From: Actinernus sp. WN-2022
Taxonomy: Eukaryota; Cnidaria; Anthozoa; Actiniaria; Actinernidae
DNA length: 64,000 nucleotides
Direction of reading: 5' to 3'
NCBI GenBank assembly: GCA_030867875.1
Contig: JAOWCC010000577.1
Span: 89,881,740-89,945,739, forward strand
The translations under genes were made by a program, and so were the position numbers. Of this stretch, positions 1 to 10,666 are shown one piece after another. Position 1 is the first letter of the stretch. Each line of letters begins with the position of its first letter. Under the pieces are notes generated by a model that was not told the origin of the DNA, searched no databases, and saw nothing but the letters and a program-made list of their open reading frames with translations.

Positions 1-2
1 CC

Positions 3-311
3 GTCCACCGAGTAGGAAAGCCGCGTAACACTCCCTCAGCCAGGCCAAGACCAATAATTGTACGATTTATATCGAGAGAGCACAGGGATCTAGTTTTCAA
101 GCTCAAGCAACGAATGAATAAGTCCTCAAGATACAAGGACGCTTATATAACCCAAGATTATCCGAGAGAAGTACAGAAAGAGAGGTCAGCCTTGATAAAG
201 GCCATGTTAAAAGTTCAAGAAGCCGGGAGAATGGTTAAAGTTCTAGGCCGGTACGTGCGCATAGAAGGTCAGCTTTATAATGTCAATACCTTACCAACAG
301 AATACCGGTAA
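3..311 (+). CDS. L1-like LINE ORF1 protein, C-terminal part (5' end outside window)
   Basis: The reading frame is open from the window edge to a TAA/TAG-type stop at 309-311, about 102 residues. It contains PRPIIVRFISREHRDLVFK near its start, a pattern typical of the C-terminal RNA-binding region of L1-type ORF1 proteins (Transposase_22-like). It ends in a basic, charged tail that includes GRYVRIEGQLYNV. ORF1 proteins of this type bind LINE RNA as a chaperone during retrotransposition. The endonuclease frame starting at 535 on the same strand fits the ORF1-ORF2 order of an L1-like element. The start codon lies upstream of the window, and the internal ATG at 114 is not the real start. The frame is intact as far as visible. 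Family placement is by motif resemblance only. Confidence 0.75.
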   Translation, partial: VHRVGKPRNTPSARPRPIIVRFISREHRDLVFKLKQRMNKSSRYKDAYITQDYPREVQKERSALIKAMLKVQEAGRMVKVLGRYVRIEGQLYNVNTLPTEYR

Positions 312-534
312 GATGCACAATAAATACGTTTTAGTAAAGTGAATAAGGCTCTGTTCGAGATAGCGCCGTCCTTATAAAAAGAGCCTGAGGGACCTGGTAT
401 TAACTTAAATTAGAATTAATCTTTTAATAATATTTCACGATTATGTTTAGTGTTCTTTTTTTTCCGTTCCATCCGTTGTGTCTTTATTTATTTTTCTTTC
501 TGGCCTAAGATAATTATTCACAATTCTGAGAAGT

Positions 535-1903
535 ATGGAAACGAATATTAATTTCAAACTACTTTCGCTTAATGTCAGGGGAATAAGGGACTTCAAAAAG
601 CGTAGGAAGCTTTTCAATTGGCGGCGCTTTCTCAGTGTACGCATATGAATAATTCATTTTGTCAAATTTCCATACAAACCTTCTAAATCCTAACCCCAAA
701 ATTTAAAAAAATCCTAACCATTTAAAAGCCCAAATCATTCATAGAACGAGTCTAAATACATGTGAATTTAATGGAGAATTTAGCGAAGTTTTCAAGTGTA
801 CTTCAGGACATGCTTACACGGAGAAACCCCCCAATTGGCTTAATACTCTTGGATTAAAAGAAGGTGTTGCGTTTATTCAAGAAACTCAGGGTTCACCTGA
901 CATTGAGCGAACGTGGCGCAACCAGTTCCGAGGCGAAATATTTTATTCACATGGCTCAACAAATAGTCGGGGTGTTGCCGTTATGTTCGGCGAGAAATTA
1001 GAATATAAAGTGATATCTGAGTACAATGACTCTGATGGCCGCTTTATCATCATAATGTGTACCATACAGGGAGAGCCTTTCTTATTAGTAAATAGTTACG
1101 CACCAAACAATGAAAAAGATCAAGTGACGCTAATAAGGAAAATTTTGAAGCATATTTCTGAAGAAAATTATCCAGAAGGCGTTGCGATAGTCTGGGGAGG
1201 CGATCAAAATTTTTATTTCGACGACTTCTTGGAGGCAAAGGGTGGAAACCCTCATTTGAAAACTAAGACAATAGAAAACATGTTAGCTGTCATGTCTGAC
1301 CTAGATTTATGTGACATTTGGCGATTGCGAAATCCTGATGTCCGAAGATTTACATGGAGCGGCCAAGGGCCACGAATTTCTTTAGGGAAAACTAACACTA
1401 TTCATCGACGGCTTGATTATTTCTTTGTTTCCGATTTTCGGCAGCCCGTAATTGAGAAGACTGATAGCATTACCTCCCCCTCTACTGATCACTCGGCTAT
1501 TTCACTTTCCTTTAAATCATCATATGCAAACGCTCAACACGGACCTGCCTTTTGGAGGTTTAACAACTCACTGATTAATGATAACAACTACTTAGAAAAC
1601 ATGCGGGATAAAATCAAATCTTTTAAATCTGACCTTGACTGCTCTAATTTACATAACCCCCAACTCCGCTGGGAGTTACTCAAATATGAAATTCGAAAAT
1701 CCACTATCCGGTTTTCAAAAGATAAGGCAAAACAGTTTAAATCACGATATAGTCGCATTGAGAGAGAACTTGAACTTATAGAGATGACCGTTGATTGGAA
1801 GGAGGACGAACAGTTGGCTTCCAAACACGACACGCTGAAAAAAGAGTTAGACGTTTTCAGTGATTATATCACTGAGGGCATAATTATTCGTAATTATTCA
1901 TAA
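535..1903 (+). pseudogene. L1-like ORF2 endonuclease domain, split by a MITE
   Basis: ORF2 begins at ATG 535 with METNINFKLLSLNVRGIRDF, the classic start of an APE-type (exonuclease-endonuclease-phosphatase) LINE endonuclease. The frame is open to a Trp codon at about 621. A 217-bp interruption follows, then the domain resumes at about 839 in another frame with LNTLGLKEGVAFIQETQGSP; the E of QET is the usual metal-binding Glu. The continuing 306-residue frame (ATG 983) shows GGDQN at its residues 72-76 (canonical GGDFN), RRLDYFFVS at 142-150 and TDH at 168-170 (canonical SDH). These are the catalytic hallmarks of the fold, which nicks target DNA for priming. The frame shift of +1 equals the 217-bp insertion length modulo 3, so one event explains the break. 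The stop at 1901 lies in foreign sequence, and RT is missing. Confidence 0.8.
615..839. mobile_element. 209-bp MITE with 8-bp target duplication inside LINE ORF2
   Basis: CAATTGGC occurs at 615-622 and again at 832-839. Between them lie 209 bp whose ends are imperfect inverted repeats: GGCGCTTTCTCAGTGTACGC at the left, and on the other strand at the right GGGGGTTTCTCCGTGTAAGC (about 17 of 21 match). There is no coding capacity. An 8-bp duplication is known for hAT, P and Merlin superfamilies; the GG terminus is not the usual hAT CA, so Merlin-like is possible. The superfamily is unsettled. Confidence 0.8.
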
Positions 1904-1904
1904 T

Positions 1905-2765
1905 TATTTGTAATTCGTGGTTTAATGTTTGGCATGTTGCACATAGCTACGGAAAATAAAAGTAAGCCTATCTGATGTAATTTCACCCAAAGAGATTATT
2001 TATTTGATGTAACGCTCGTGCAAATGAAGTTCAGGGGGTGGGGGGGGTTAAGGCGTTTTGAAATTTTCTTTTGTCTGTCATCTCCCCCCCTGATATTTGA
2101 TCTCAACCAAATTAAGAAGACCCCCTGCAGTTTTCTATGAGTAACATTTTTGTGAAAACCCCATCTCTCTACGATGTTCACTTCTTTCCGTAAAAATCCA
2201 TCGCCCTTTTCGTTTTGGCCGCAAAGCATTCTGGGACAGTTTCATTTTATATTTCCCTGTCCAGAACAAGATTAAATAAAGTTACAGCATTAAAATCATA
2301 GTCTTAGTACTAAACACGATGAACACAACATATTGGTTCCAAATTTGGAATAAGAAATGAGAACCTTGCAAAACTGAGGGGGGAGGGGTGGAAAATCATA
2401 TGCCTTTCCTGTTAATAATGGTACCCTCCCCATTTAGAAGTGGCTTGAATGAAGTTGAAGTTTGAAAATCATAGTTTTGGTACTAAACACGACGAACACA
2501 ACATATTGGTTGGAAATTTGGGGTAAGATCTGCGAACCTTTTAAAACTGTGGGGGGAGGGGTGGAAAATCATATGCATTTCCTGTTAATAGTAGTACCCT
2601 CCCCCATTAGAAAGGGATGAATAAAGTTGCAGCATCAAAATCATAGTCTTCATACTAAACACATAATTAATACAACATATCGTTTGCGAATTTTGTGTAA
2701 GATCTGCTAATTTTACAAAAAATAAGGGGGGAGGGTTGAAAACCATTGTATGATTATCGTTAGCG
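1905..2765. repeat. Interspersed family A repeat, copy 1 (5'-truncated)
   Basis: The sequence matches copies at 7512-9415, 9413-10640, 10667-11955 and 45338-47560. Diagnostic blocks are the G-run after AAATGAAGTTCAG (2030-2050), CCATCGCCCTTTTCGTTTTG (2201-2220), and a tandem module of about 175 bp that starts near 2278, 2455 and 2630. Each module contains a TACTAAACACGACGAACACA-like stretch, a G-rich AACTGAGGGGGGAGGGGTGG block and CCTGTTAATA. It ends at TGATTATCGTTAGCGG (2751-2766). There is no coding capacity, so it is probably a nonautonomous DNA element. Confidence 0.7.
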
Positions 2766-4090
2766 GTATCCACTTGTGTAATATAATAGATATAATAAAA
2801 AAATGAATAATAACAGGAGATAAAGAAACACATTTGATGTTATCGGAAGTAGTTTTTGCCGTAGAACACGAATTTTGACATGATTTATTGAAAAATTAAA
2901 TCCAGGGGATGCAGCGACATATTTTCTAGCCCTATTTTCATGAAATTGTGTTAACTTTTCAGTATCATATGGGATATCCACTTGAGATCAAATCGGATTG
3001 ATAGGAAACAAATAAATACGCACTCAATGACTTCGATATCCACTTGAGATCATATCGGGTTGATAGTAAACACCTTAATACGCACTCAATGACTTCGATA
3101 TCCACGGGTTGATAGCAAACAAGTTAGGTGTCCATCTATAATTTTTCACCTTAAAATCTTGATTTCTTACATATCCCATCTATTAATGTCTCCCACATGG
3201 ATGATTGAAGCCTCGCATTTTAGCTATAAAAGGCGCCGCCGAACGTGATCTAATATGAGAACCTCATACGGGTGGACCGGTATGGGTGGGACTCTGCAGA
3301 GACTCTGCTCCCAATTCCTACAGCGCCCGTGAGGGGGTAGGAGGAGCAGAGATGGGATCTAATTTTGCATCTGTAGACTTCGCTATTCATTTTCGTTTTA
3401 TCCTATGTTATAACTAGATTGATCAGAACACGTTTTAACTACTGTTGATGGCTTAAAAATCAAGTAGCCATTGCATTTTGCGTGTTTGATTATCGTTAGC
3501 GGTTTTCACTTGTGTAATATAATAGATATAATAACATTAATAATAACAACGGTAAAAGAAACGCAATTGATGTTTTCTGAAGTAGATTTTGCAGTAGAGC
3601 TCGAATTTTAACATTTTGTTGAACAGTCAAATCCAGGACCATGAGGCGACATATTTTCTTGCCACATTTTTTTTATATCCACTCCCATTTCAGCTATATG
3701 CACGCAGTTGACCTGAATTATGTTAAATTTGGATATCCACACCTGAGATCATATCGGACCGATAGCAAACAAAGTACTGACGCACTAAATTTCGGCTTCG
3801 ATATCCACTTGAGAGCATATCGGGTTGATTAGCAAATACATTGGATGTCCATCTATTACTTATTAACTTAAAACTCTGATATTAATTCTTCATTTCTTTG
3901 AGAGCACTATTAATTTGATAGTCAATCTCCACTTGAGATCCATCTATTAAATGCTTCCAACATGGAAGATTGAAGCCTCCCATTTGAGCTGTAAAATCGC
4001 AGTTGAATGTGATAACATATCAGAACCTCATATGGGTGAACCGGTATGGATGCGACTCTGCAGAGACTCTGCTCAGAGTGGAGGAAGCAG
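2753..4090 (+). repeat. Two tandem copies of a ~735-bp block
   Basis: The blocks at about 2753-3340 and 3488-4075 are diverged direct repeats. Both start at GATTATCGTTAGCGG, followed by ACTTGTGTAATATAATAGAT, and both end in ACCGGTATGG then GACTCTGCAGAGACTCTGCT. A third copy lies at 47551-47965 and is shorter internally. The repeated phrase ATATCCACTTGAGATCATAT occurs several times inside each block. No gene was seen. Confidence 0.75.
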
Positions 4091-5242
4091 AGTATATGTT
4101 CTTCTATTTTTCAGTTCTTTAGACCGTCATCTCATTGTCCTACGGGACGGTGTATTTAGTTCGATTAAAGTATATAATCTTTTTCTATATTTCATTTCTT
4201 TAGACCATGATTTCAGGGTTCTAAAGAGTGTTAATTTAGTGCAGTAGAATATGTACTGTTTTTCCATATTTCATTTCTTTAAATCATGTTTTCACGGTAT
4301 AAGGTATAACTTTGCCTTCCAAACAAAGTTCGGCATTTTGATTCTCGATGAAACAGGACAAAAATAGGAAAAGGACATTTTGGGCTTATATATATTCTAG
4401 ATCTAGGAAAGTAGTCTTCTTCTTAAGATAACGTTCCGTAAATTTGGTATTCTCAAGGCCGTTTTGAAGCACCCAACCACAGGTTCCCTTTGAAATCGCC
4501 TTCAAAGCTAAACGTGTTCTAATTCGATAATCAGTTCACTTTAGTGATTCTAGTATTCCAACTCGTCGAGAAATGTTAACCAAATGAAGCCTCGTCCTTT
4601 CCACATGCTGGCAAAAATCGTATACTTAGAAATTTCAATACAGTTTTTAAATTGATCAAGAGAGTGCGATTCTAGCGAACATTTTAGAGATATAGTGGTA
4701 ACGTAGACAGAATATACGACGTCATGGAAAATATAAGATAAAATATCAGCCGTCTAGAACACTTGTTTTATAGGAAAAACAACCAGTTCTTCGAATCCTA
4801 TTTAAGGATATATATGAATTTACTTCTGAAGTATTTGATGCAATAATTATTTTGAGTCAATTCACCTTTAGCTTGTCCTTTTCTTCGTTATTCTTGAGAA
4901 GCTTAATTCTTGAAGTGAAATAGAAAGGCCTGAACTGTCCCTATTTATGCCCTTGATTTATTAATTACATTCCCTTGCCATGGTTAGCCAATGCGTTGTC
5001 TGGAATGTCATTCAAGTGACTTGAACAAGCGAGGCCAGAGACACGAAAGCTTTTTCTAACACTTGCATGTATCATTTTCTCTTACGATGAACTTGAAACA
5101 AGCAGAGTATCTTTAATCTGTATAAATATCGACCAGCTTTGAGGCAGACTACATCAGACTAGACTGTATATCTCGAAAAGATGTATCTCCTTCTGGCCAG
5201 CTGAAATTAAGTAAATTCAGTCGCAAAACATTAACAATTAAT

Positions 5243-5304
5243 AAGGCTGATTATACGGTAATGGTAATTTATATGAAATTACCCATTGCCGTATAATCAG
5301 CCTT
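5243..5304. repeat. Palindromic hairpin, possible small foldback element
   Basis: AAGGCTGATTATACGGTAAT is followed after a short AT-rich loop by its near-perfect inverse ending in ATAATCAGCCTT. The P2 copy has longer arms: AACAACGAAGAAAGGCT at 49163-49179 pairs with AGCCTTTCTTCGTTGTT at about 50985-51001. The P1 left arm therefore looks eroded from an originally ~40-bp arm. Confidence 0.7.
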
Positions 5305-5905
5305 TCTTCGTTGTTATTGTTTACACATTTTCGCTGATTAGATCTTTCCAAGGTGATCATGGCCGGTATTATACTTCGTCCGTTGGTCCCTGCAGTTTTA
5401 CAATATTTCGCAAAACATTGGTTGCTTGGATATCGATCATGTTACCGTCTGGGAATCACAATATAATTTAGCCTTAAGAAGTATTTAGCTTCTGCACGCA
5501 AACTTATTATCAACACTGGCTTAGTAAGAAGCATACATTTTTCTTTTTATCTTATCATACTTCAAATCAATTTATGAAAAATATTAAAAGCAGCCCTGAT
5601 CTCGCCCATCGGTTAGCCATTTTAAACATTTGTCCACTTTTATTTTACCCGACGTAGCTAATTGATAAAATTGATAATTGTTTCAATTGATAATAATTGA
5701 TATCAATTAGTTAATTGATTATCAATTGATATCAGCAATTGATGACAACTGATAGCCAAAAAGTGAGTGACAAAAAATTATAATAATTGATAAGCAATTG
5801 ATAACAATTGATAAGCAATTAATAACAATTGATAATAATTGATAAGCAATTGATAATAATCAGAATCAGAATCCTGTTAAGTCCACAACGGGCCGGGGCT
5901 ACAAG

Positions 5906-6145
5906 CTAACTCTGTAGATGTCCAAGTTGACCTCTACTGTTTGATAGTCGAAAAGCTTTACCTTTGGGACCATGCTTCTTTAAAGCTACAAATTCCTCTC
6001 CTACGTTTTCGTGAAATTTACATTCGTGGTATCCTTTGACAACACATTGAACGTTAAGGTCTACTATTGTTTCGTGAGGACAATCTTGGTTTGAATCTGT
6101 GTTAGTTTCTAATCCCTTTACTGACATTGTCGTGGCTTGGACCAA
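5906..6145 (-). pseudogene. Possible HIRAN-like domain fragment inside the CAATTGATA element
   Basis: This 79-residue minus-strand frame contains VVKGYHECKFHENVGEEF and then GKAFRLSNSRGQLGHL. The pattern (KGYH, a VGE turn, a GHL end) resembles the HIRAN fold, a DNA-end or ssDNA-binding module, but many usual residues are absent and I rate this weak. The last sense codons GHLQS run into TAG, yet the same frame continues past it as LVAPARCGLNRIL, so the stop looks like a decayed codon in a once longer protein. It lies inside a transposable element, so it may be element-encoded or a captured exon. Alternatively it is a chance frame. Confidence 0.3.
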
Positions 6146-6409
6146 ATATTAAACTACCCTGACTACTACCGGGCTACTAGCACACATACGGCCTATTTCC
6201 CGCCAGTTGATGAGATAACGTACACGTGTTTGACATTAACTGACTATCTTGGTTTGAATCTGTGTTAGTTTCTAATCCCTTTACTGACATTGTCGTGGCT
6301 TGGACCAAATATTAAACTACCCTGACTACTACCGGGCTACTAGCACACATACGGCCTATTTCCCGCCAGTTGATGAGATAACGTACACGTGTTTGACATT
6401 AACTGACTA
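6084..6409 (+). repeat. Near-exact 163-bp tandem duplication
   Basis: The unit 6084-6246 is repeated immediately at 6247-6409, starting TCTTGGTTTGAATCTGTGTT and ending AACTGACTAT. I saw no difference between units, so the event is recent compared with the other repeats here, or it could be an assembly duplication. It duplicates the region just upstream of and including the start of the minus-strand frame at 6145. Confidence 0.85.
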
Positions 6410-6837
6410 TTAACACATACGGCGTATATGCGCATGGCACGTGTTGCATGAACAAATGTAAATAATATTTTACTCCATTTGCCGCGAAAGGGGGAAGTGT
6501 GCTGCTTGTGATGAGTATGGCGCTGAAGGCAATATTCTGTGTTAATATTATGGCCACAAAATATTCAGTGTTTGTTTTTCGTAACATGGAGTCACTTTTT
6601 AAAATATACTGATCTAAGAATTATCGGTTTTACATTTTGTGGTAATAACATCTCATCTCACATTTCAGAATAATTGATACAAATTGATATCAATTGATAC
6701 GTTAATTGCCAAAATCTGAGTTAAAATCTGTTGTTATCAATTGCTGATACAATTGAAATTCAATTAACTAATTGTTATCAATTGTATCAATTGGTTTTTG
6801 ATAATTTATTCAATTTTTACAATTAGCTACGTCGGGA

Positions 6838-7139
6838 TATTAACATGAACGCGAGAAAAGCAGAGTATCATTAAATTGAAAAATTAAACGATAGTGGTCG
6901 CTGTGAACCCTTCTCCCTTCTTGGGGGATTTCTCAGTATCACTTTTTTTGTGATTTTGAGGGTCTTTCGTCCCTAGCGTGGACTCTCTTTGAGGAGTCTA
7001 GCGGACGTGCTTTCTAGCACGTGCTTTGGCAGTCGTTGACGTGGCTTTGCCTAACTCGGCATTCCAGTCGTCTAGCACGGTATTTGGTTCCATCTATCTT
7101 ATTACGAGAGGGGCTCGCTCCCTGAACTTGGCGGGTCTG

Positions 7140-7184
<45 letters not shown>

Positions 7185-7511
7185 GGGGGTCGTCTACATG
7201 TCAGTTGAGAGTTACAATGTTGGCCATTTGTCAGTTAGCCCCAGTTAATCTTTACTAGAGAAAATTAATTTACAATGTTTGACCCACAAAAACCAAATTT
7301 GTCAGTTTTCAGTTATGTTTCGGTTGTCAGTAAAAAAAACCGTCAGTTGTTTTTAAGGCCGTTTGGCAAACGCATATCTTTCCTGATCGATCGGCTATCA
7401 AACGTTGAACTGATTGGCGCATGCGCTTGCTATCTCATGTGGTCAATCAGCACGGTAACGAGGTAGAATCAATATGGACCAGCCTTCAGGTATATTGCTT
7501 ATCTCGAAAAG
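6838..7511. other. No gene seen; contains a 39-G homopolymer
   Basis: Unique-looking AT-rich sequence. The G-run occupies 7145-7183, followed by A and five more G. Open frames here are short and are broken or padded by the poly-glycine reading of this run. Confidence 0.6.
7145..7183 (+). repeat. Poly-G homopolymer, 39 bases
   Basis: An unbroken run of 39 G. Runs of this kind can form stacked quadruplexes and are unstable in replication. The exact length is likely to be unreliable in any assembly. Confidence 0.9.
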
Positions 7512-9415
7512 ATCTATCCATTGTTACTAAACACGACAAGCACAACTTATTGTTTTCAATTTTTTGGGTTAACGTTCGCGCAAGTAACGTTCAGGTGGGG
7601 TTAAGGCGTTTTTTCTCCGTTTTTCGTTGGCCGAGCGGGGCCTGGGTAACCGTTAACTTTAATTATGTGGTTCTGTGTTGAACTTGAAATCTCAGAAACC
7701 GATCCGGCTTTTGTCATGAATGACATTCCGGAGACGTTTTGCTAAAACAAATGGGTATAGCATTTCCAAGGGGAGTGGGATAGGGAATAATTGTAAATTA
7801 TAGCTTGGAGGTGTTAATGTTTGGTATGTTGCTCTATGTTAATGGGAATTAAAACAAGCCTATCATATGTAATTTCATCCAACTAGATTAAATTGTTGAT
7901 GTAATATTCGCGCAAATGAAGTCCAGGGGGGAGGGGGGTGTTAAGCCATTTTGAAATTTATTTTGGCTGTCATACCACCCCCTGAAAGTTTACCTCAACC
8001 AATTTAAGAAGACCCCCTGCAGTTTTCTATGTGTAACAATTTGGTGAAAACCCCATGTCTCTACGACATTGTTTTCTACCCGTAAAAATCCATCGCCCTT
8101 TTAGTTTTGGCCGCAAAGCATCCTGGGACTGTTTCATTTCCTATTTCCCTGTTCAGAACTTGATTATGTAAAGTTGCGGTGTCAAAATTATAGTTTTGGT
8201 ACTAAACACGACGAAAACAACTGAGTTGTTTGCAAATTTGGGGTAAGAAATGCGAACCTTGCAAAACTGAGGGGGGAGGGGTGGAAAATCCTATGCATTT
8301 GCTGTTAATAACGGTGCCCTCCCCATTTAGAAGTGTTTTGGATGAAGTTGCGGCTTAAAAATCATAGTTTTGGTAATAAAAAGACGAACACAACATATTG
8401 GTTGCAAATTTGGGCTAAGAAATGCGAACCATGCAAAACTGAGGGGGAGGGGTGGAAAATCCTATGCATTTCAGTCCTGTTAATAACCGTGCCCTCCCCC
8501 ATTACAATTGGCTTGAATGAGGTTGTAGCTTCAAATCACAATGGATCAAGTGATGTGGCAGAGTTAAAACCATGGTTTCTGTACTCGACGGGACAACTGC
8601 CACGTTTAAAATCATAGTTTTAGTACTAAACACAACATATTGTTAGCGAATTTTGTGTAAGATCTGCGAGCCTTACCAAAATGAGGGGGAGCGGTGGAAA
8701 AGCATATGTGTTCTCTGTTAATAGTGGTATCCTCATCCTTAAGAAAGGGATTGAACAAAGTTGTAGCATCAAAATCATAGTTTTGGTACTAACGCGATGA
8801 ATACAACATATTGTGTGCTAATTTTGTGTAAGATGCGAGCCTTACGAAAATGAGGGGGAAGGGGTGGAAAAGCATATGCGTTCCCTGTTAATAGTTAAGA
8901 ATGAATTGAAAAGTCCGAAGACTACAGCAAAGCTGATATACAACGTAAAATTCTAACACAAAGCACTACGGTTAGCTAGGCCTAACACAAAAAGCGATCG
9001 GACTAGATTGCAGCCATAGACAGCTGTTTCGTTCTTATTAGTATGTATGGCATAGCAAACAGTATGGCATAGCAAACAGTACACGCACTTCGGTGCCAAT
9101 GTACTACCGACCCGGACTGCGCTAAAGAAGCATCTAGTTACGAGCTCACAGAAAGACTTGGTTATCGGGTCACACGTCATTACGTGTGGCGAAAAGCCAA
9201 AAACCAAGCAAATTTGAACTAAACCTGTTAATAGTGGTACCCTCCCCCTTTAGAAAGGGATTGAATAAAGCTGCAGCATCAAAATCATACTTTTGTTACT
9301 GAACGTGATGGATACAACATATTGTTTCGAAATTTTGTGTAAGATCTGCGAACCTTACAAAAGTCGGGGGTGGAAACCATTGTATGATTATCGTTAGCGG
9401 TATCCACTTGTTCCT
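7512..9415. repeat. Interspersed family A repeat, copy 2
   Basis: It shows the same order of blocks as copy 1: TACTAAACACGACAAGCACA, the AAATGAAGTCCAG G-run (7913-7940), CCATCGCCCTTTTAGTTTTG (8090), then ~175-bp modules starting near 8170, 8343, 8586, 8757 and 9270. It ends at GATTATCGTTAGCGGTATCC (9386-9405). It is interrupted by a 328-bp retroposon (8896-9223). The open frame at 8333-8617 runs over module sequence and is not conserved in other copies. Confidence 0.75.
8884..9235 (-). mobile_element. 328-bp SINE-like insertion with 12-bp target duplication
   Basis: CCTGTTAATAGT flanks the insert at 8884-8895 and 9224-9235. The insert itself (8896-9223) has no homology to family A. It carries a short internal direct repeat, TATGGCATAGCAAACAG, twice at 9047-9080. 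The long target duplication and lack of inverted ends point to target-primed retroposition. No tRNA, 5S or 7SL head was recognised. The 84-residue minus-strand frame in it is probably noncoding. Confidence 0.65.
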
Positions 9416-10640
9416 AACGATACACATAGAAATAATACAATCATTAAATAATTAATGTTCGGTATCTAGCGCATAGCTAATAGAATAAAAACCAGCCTAT
9501 CCGTATGTAATTTCACTCAACTAGATGAAATTTTTGCGTACTAATTCGCGCAAATGAAGTCCAGGGGGGGGTTAAGCCATTTTAAAATTTTATTTTGGCT
9601 CTCATTTCTGTTCCTTAACGTACGTTTCAACCAAATTAAGAGGACCATTTGCAGTTTTCGATGGGTAACATTTTAGTGAAAATCCCATGTCGCTACGACA
9701 TTCCTTTCTACCCGTAAAAAACATCGCCCTTTCACTTGGCCGAACGGGGCCTGGTTGACCATTTAACTTTAATTTAGTAGTACTTTTCAGGACTTAAAAT
9801 CTTGGAAACCGATCAGTTTTGTCATAAATGATATTCCGAACACGTTTGCTATCACAAATGAAGTATATCTTTTCCAGGGGGATGGGGTAGGGAATATTTG
9901 TAATTCATGGATTCCAGCTGTTAATGTTTGGTATGTTGCACAAAGTGAAGGGGAATAAAAACAAGCCTATCTTATGTAAAGTCACTCAACTAGATTATTT
10001 TTTGATGTATTACTCGCGCAAATGAAGTTCAGGGGGGTTAAGCCATTTATAAATTTTATTTTGTCTGTCATATCCCCCCTGAACTTCAATGTCAACCAAA
10101 TTAAGAAGACCTCCTGCAGTTTCCTATGGGTAACATTTTAGTGAAAATCCCATGTCGCTACGACATTCCTTTCTACCCGTAAAAATCCATCGCCCTTTCC
10201 GTTTTGGCCGCAAAGCATGCTGGGACAGTTTCATTTGCTATTTCCGAGTCCAGAACGGGATTAAATAAAGTTGCAGCGTTAAAATCATAGTTTTGGTAAT
10301 AAACACGAACACAACATATTCATTGCAAATTTGGGCTAAGAAATGCGAACCTTGCAAATCTGAGGGGGGAGGGGTGGAAAATCCTAAGCATTTCCTGTTA
10401 ATAACGATGACATTCAATGCACTTGGATGGAAAATAACAATCATTTTAAGGAGAAACTTTTTTTGCGAAGTTTAGGCCACTAGTTCCACGAGAAGTGCTC
10501 CAAAAATCCAGTTGATCCTTAGTAGGTGGAAAATAACCATACACCTATGATCACTACCATGCAAGTTGCATGGCACTACCCAAAACGCGCTACGACGTAG
10601 CTAGCGTCTAACACACATGTTGGATTATCATTAGCGGCGT
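9413..10640. repeat. Interspersed family A repeat, copy 3
   Basis: It begins TTCCTAACGATACACATAGA and ends GGATTATCATTAGCGG (10622-10637). CCTAACGATAATC and GATTATCGTTAGCGG are inverted, giving family A short terminal inverted repeats. Contents are two G-run blocks (9560, 10030), CCATCGCCCTTT blocks, one satellite module and a trailing block with CAAGTTGCATGGCACTACCC. Confidence 0.75.
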
Positions 10641-10666
10641 CCACTAGTTCCTTTATTCCTAACGAT

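Larger units (their letters stand above)
1..1890 (+). mobile_element. L1-like non-LTR retrotransposon, truncated at both visible ends
   Basis: This element contains the ORF1 tail (3-311), a noncoding inter-ORF spacer (312-534) with nothing recognisable in it, and the ORF2 endonuclease plus linker (535-1903). No reverse transcriptase follows. Coding similarity stops near residue VFSDYITEGIIIR (about 1885), where sequence matching the interspersed family A repeat begins. The compare points are GTAATTC-rich text at 1905-1930 and at 9897-9925. The RT and 3' half were therefore lost by deletion or rearrangement, not by 5' truncation as is usual for LINEs. Confidence 0.75.
2620..5645 (+). repeat. 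Segmental duplication P, copy 1
   Basis: This region is collinear with 47410-51480 in the same orientation. Shared landmarks are TAGATCTAGGAAAGTAGTC (4391 and 48387), CACCCAACCACAGGTTCCCT (4472 and 48464), AGCGAGGCCAGAGACACGAA (5028 and 48964) and ATCATGTTACCGTCTGGGAA (5436 and 51055). It holds no recognisable gene. The small open frames are not shared intact between the two copies, which argues against coding function. Confidence 0.85.
5648..6837. mobile_element. ~1.2-kb inverted-repeat element with CAATTGATA-rich ends
   Basis: The ends are perfect inverses of 17 bp, CCCGACGTAGCTAATTG at 5649 and CAATTAGCTACGTCGGG at 6820-6836. Just inside both ends are long runs built of CAATTGATA/TATCAATTG variants (5665-5860 and 6672-6805), so each end is self-complementary. 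P2 at 51470-51490 has no such insertion: GTCCACTTTTATATTAATAC there corresponds to the joined flanks. The core contains a HIRAN-like coding scrap and a 163-bp tandem duplication. No transposase was recognised. Confidence 0.75.

Noticed and set aside
5580..5625. 5S rRNA-like words (CCCTGATCTCGCCCATCGG)
   Set aside because: Similarity is limited to a few words, with no surrounding 5S sequence; the P2 copy has the same short stretch only.
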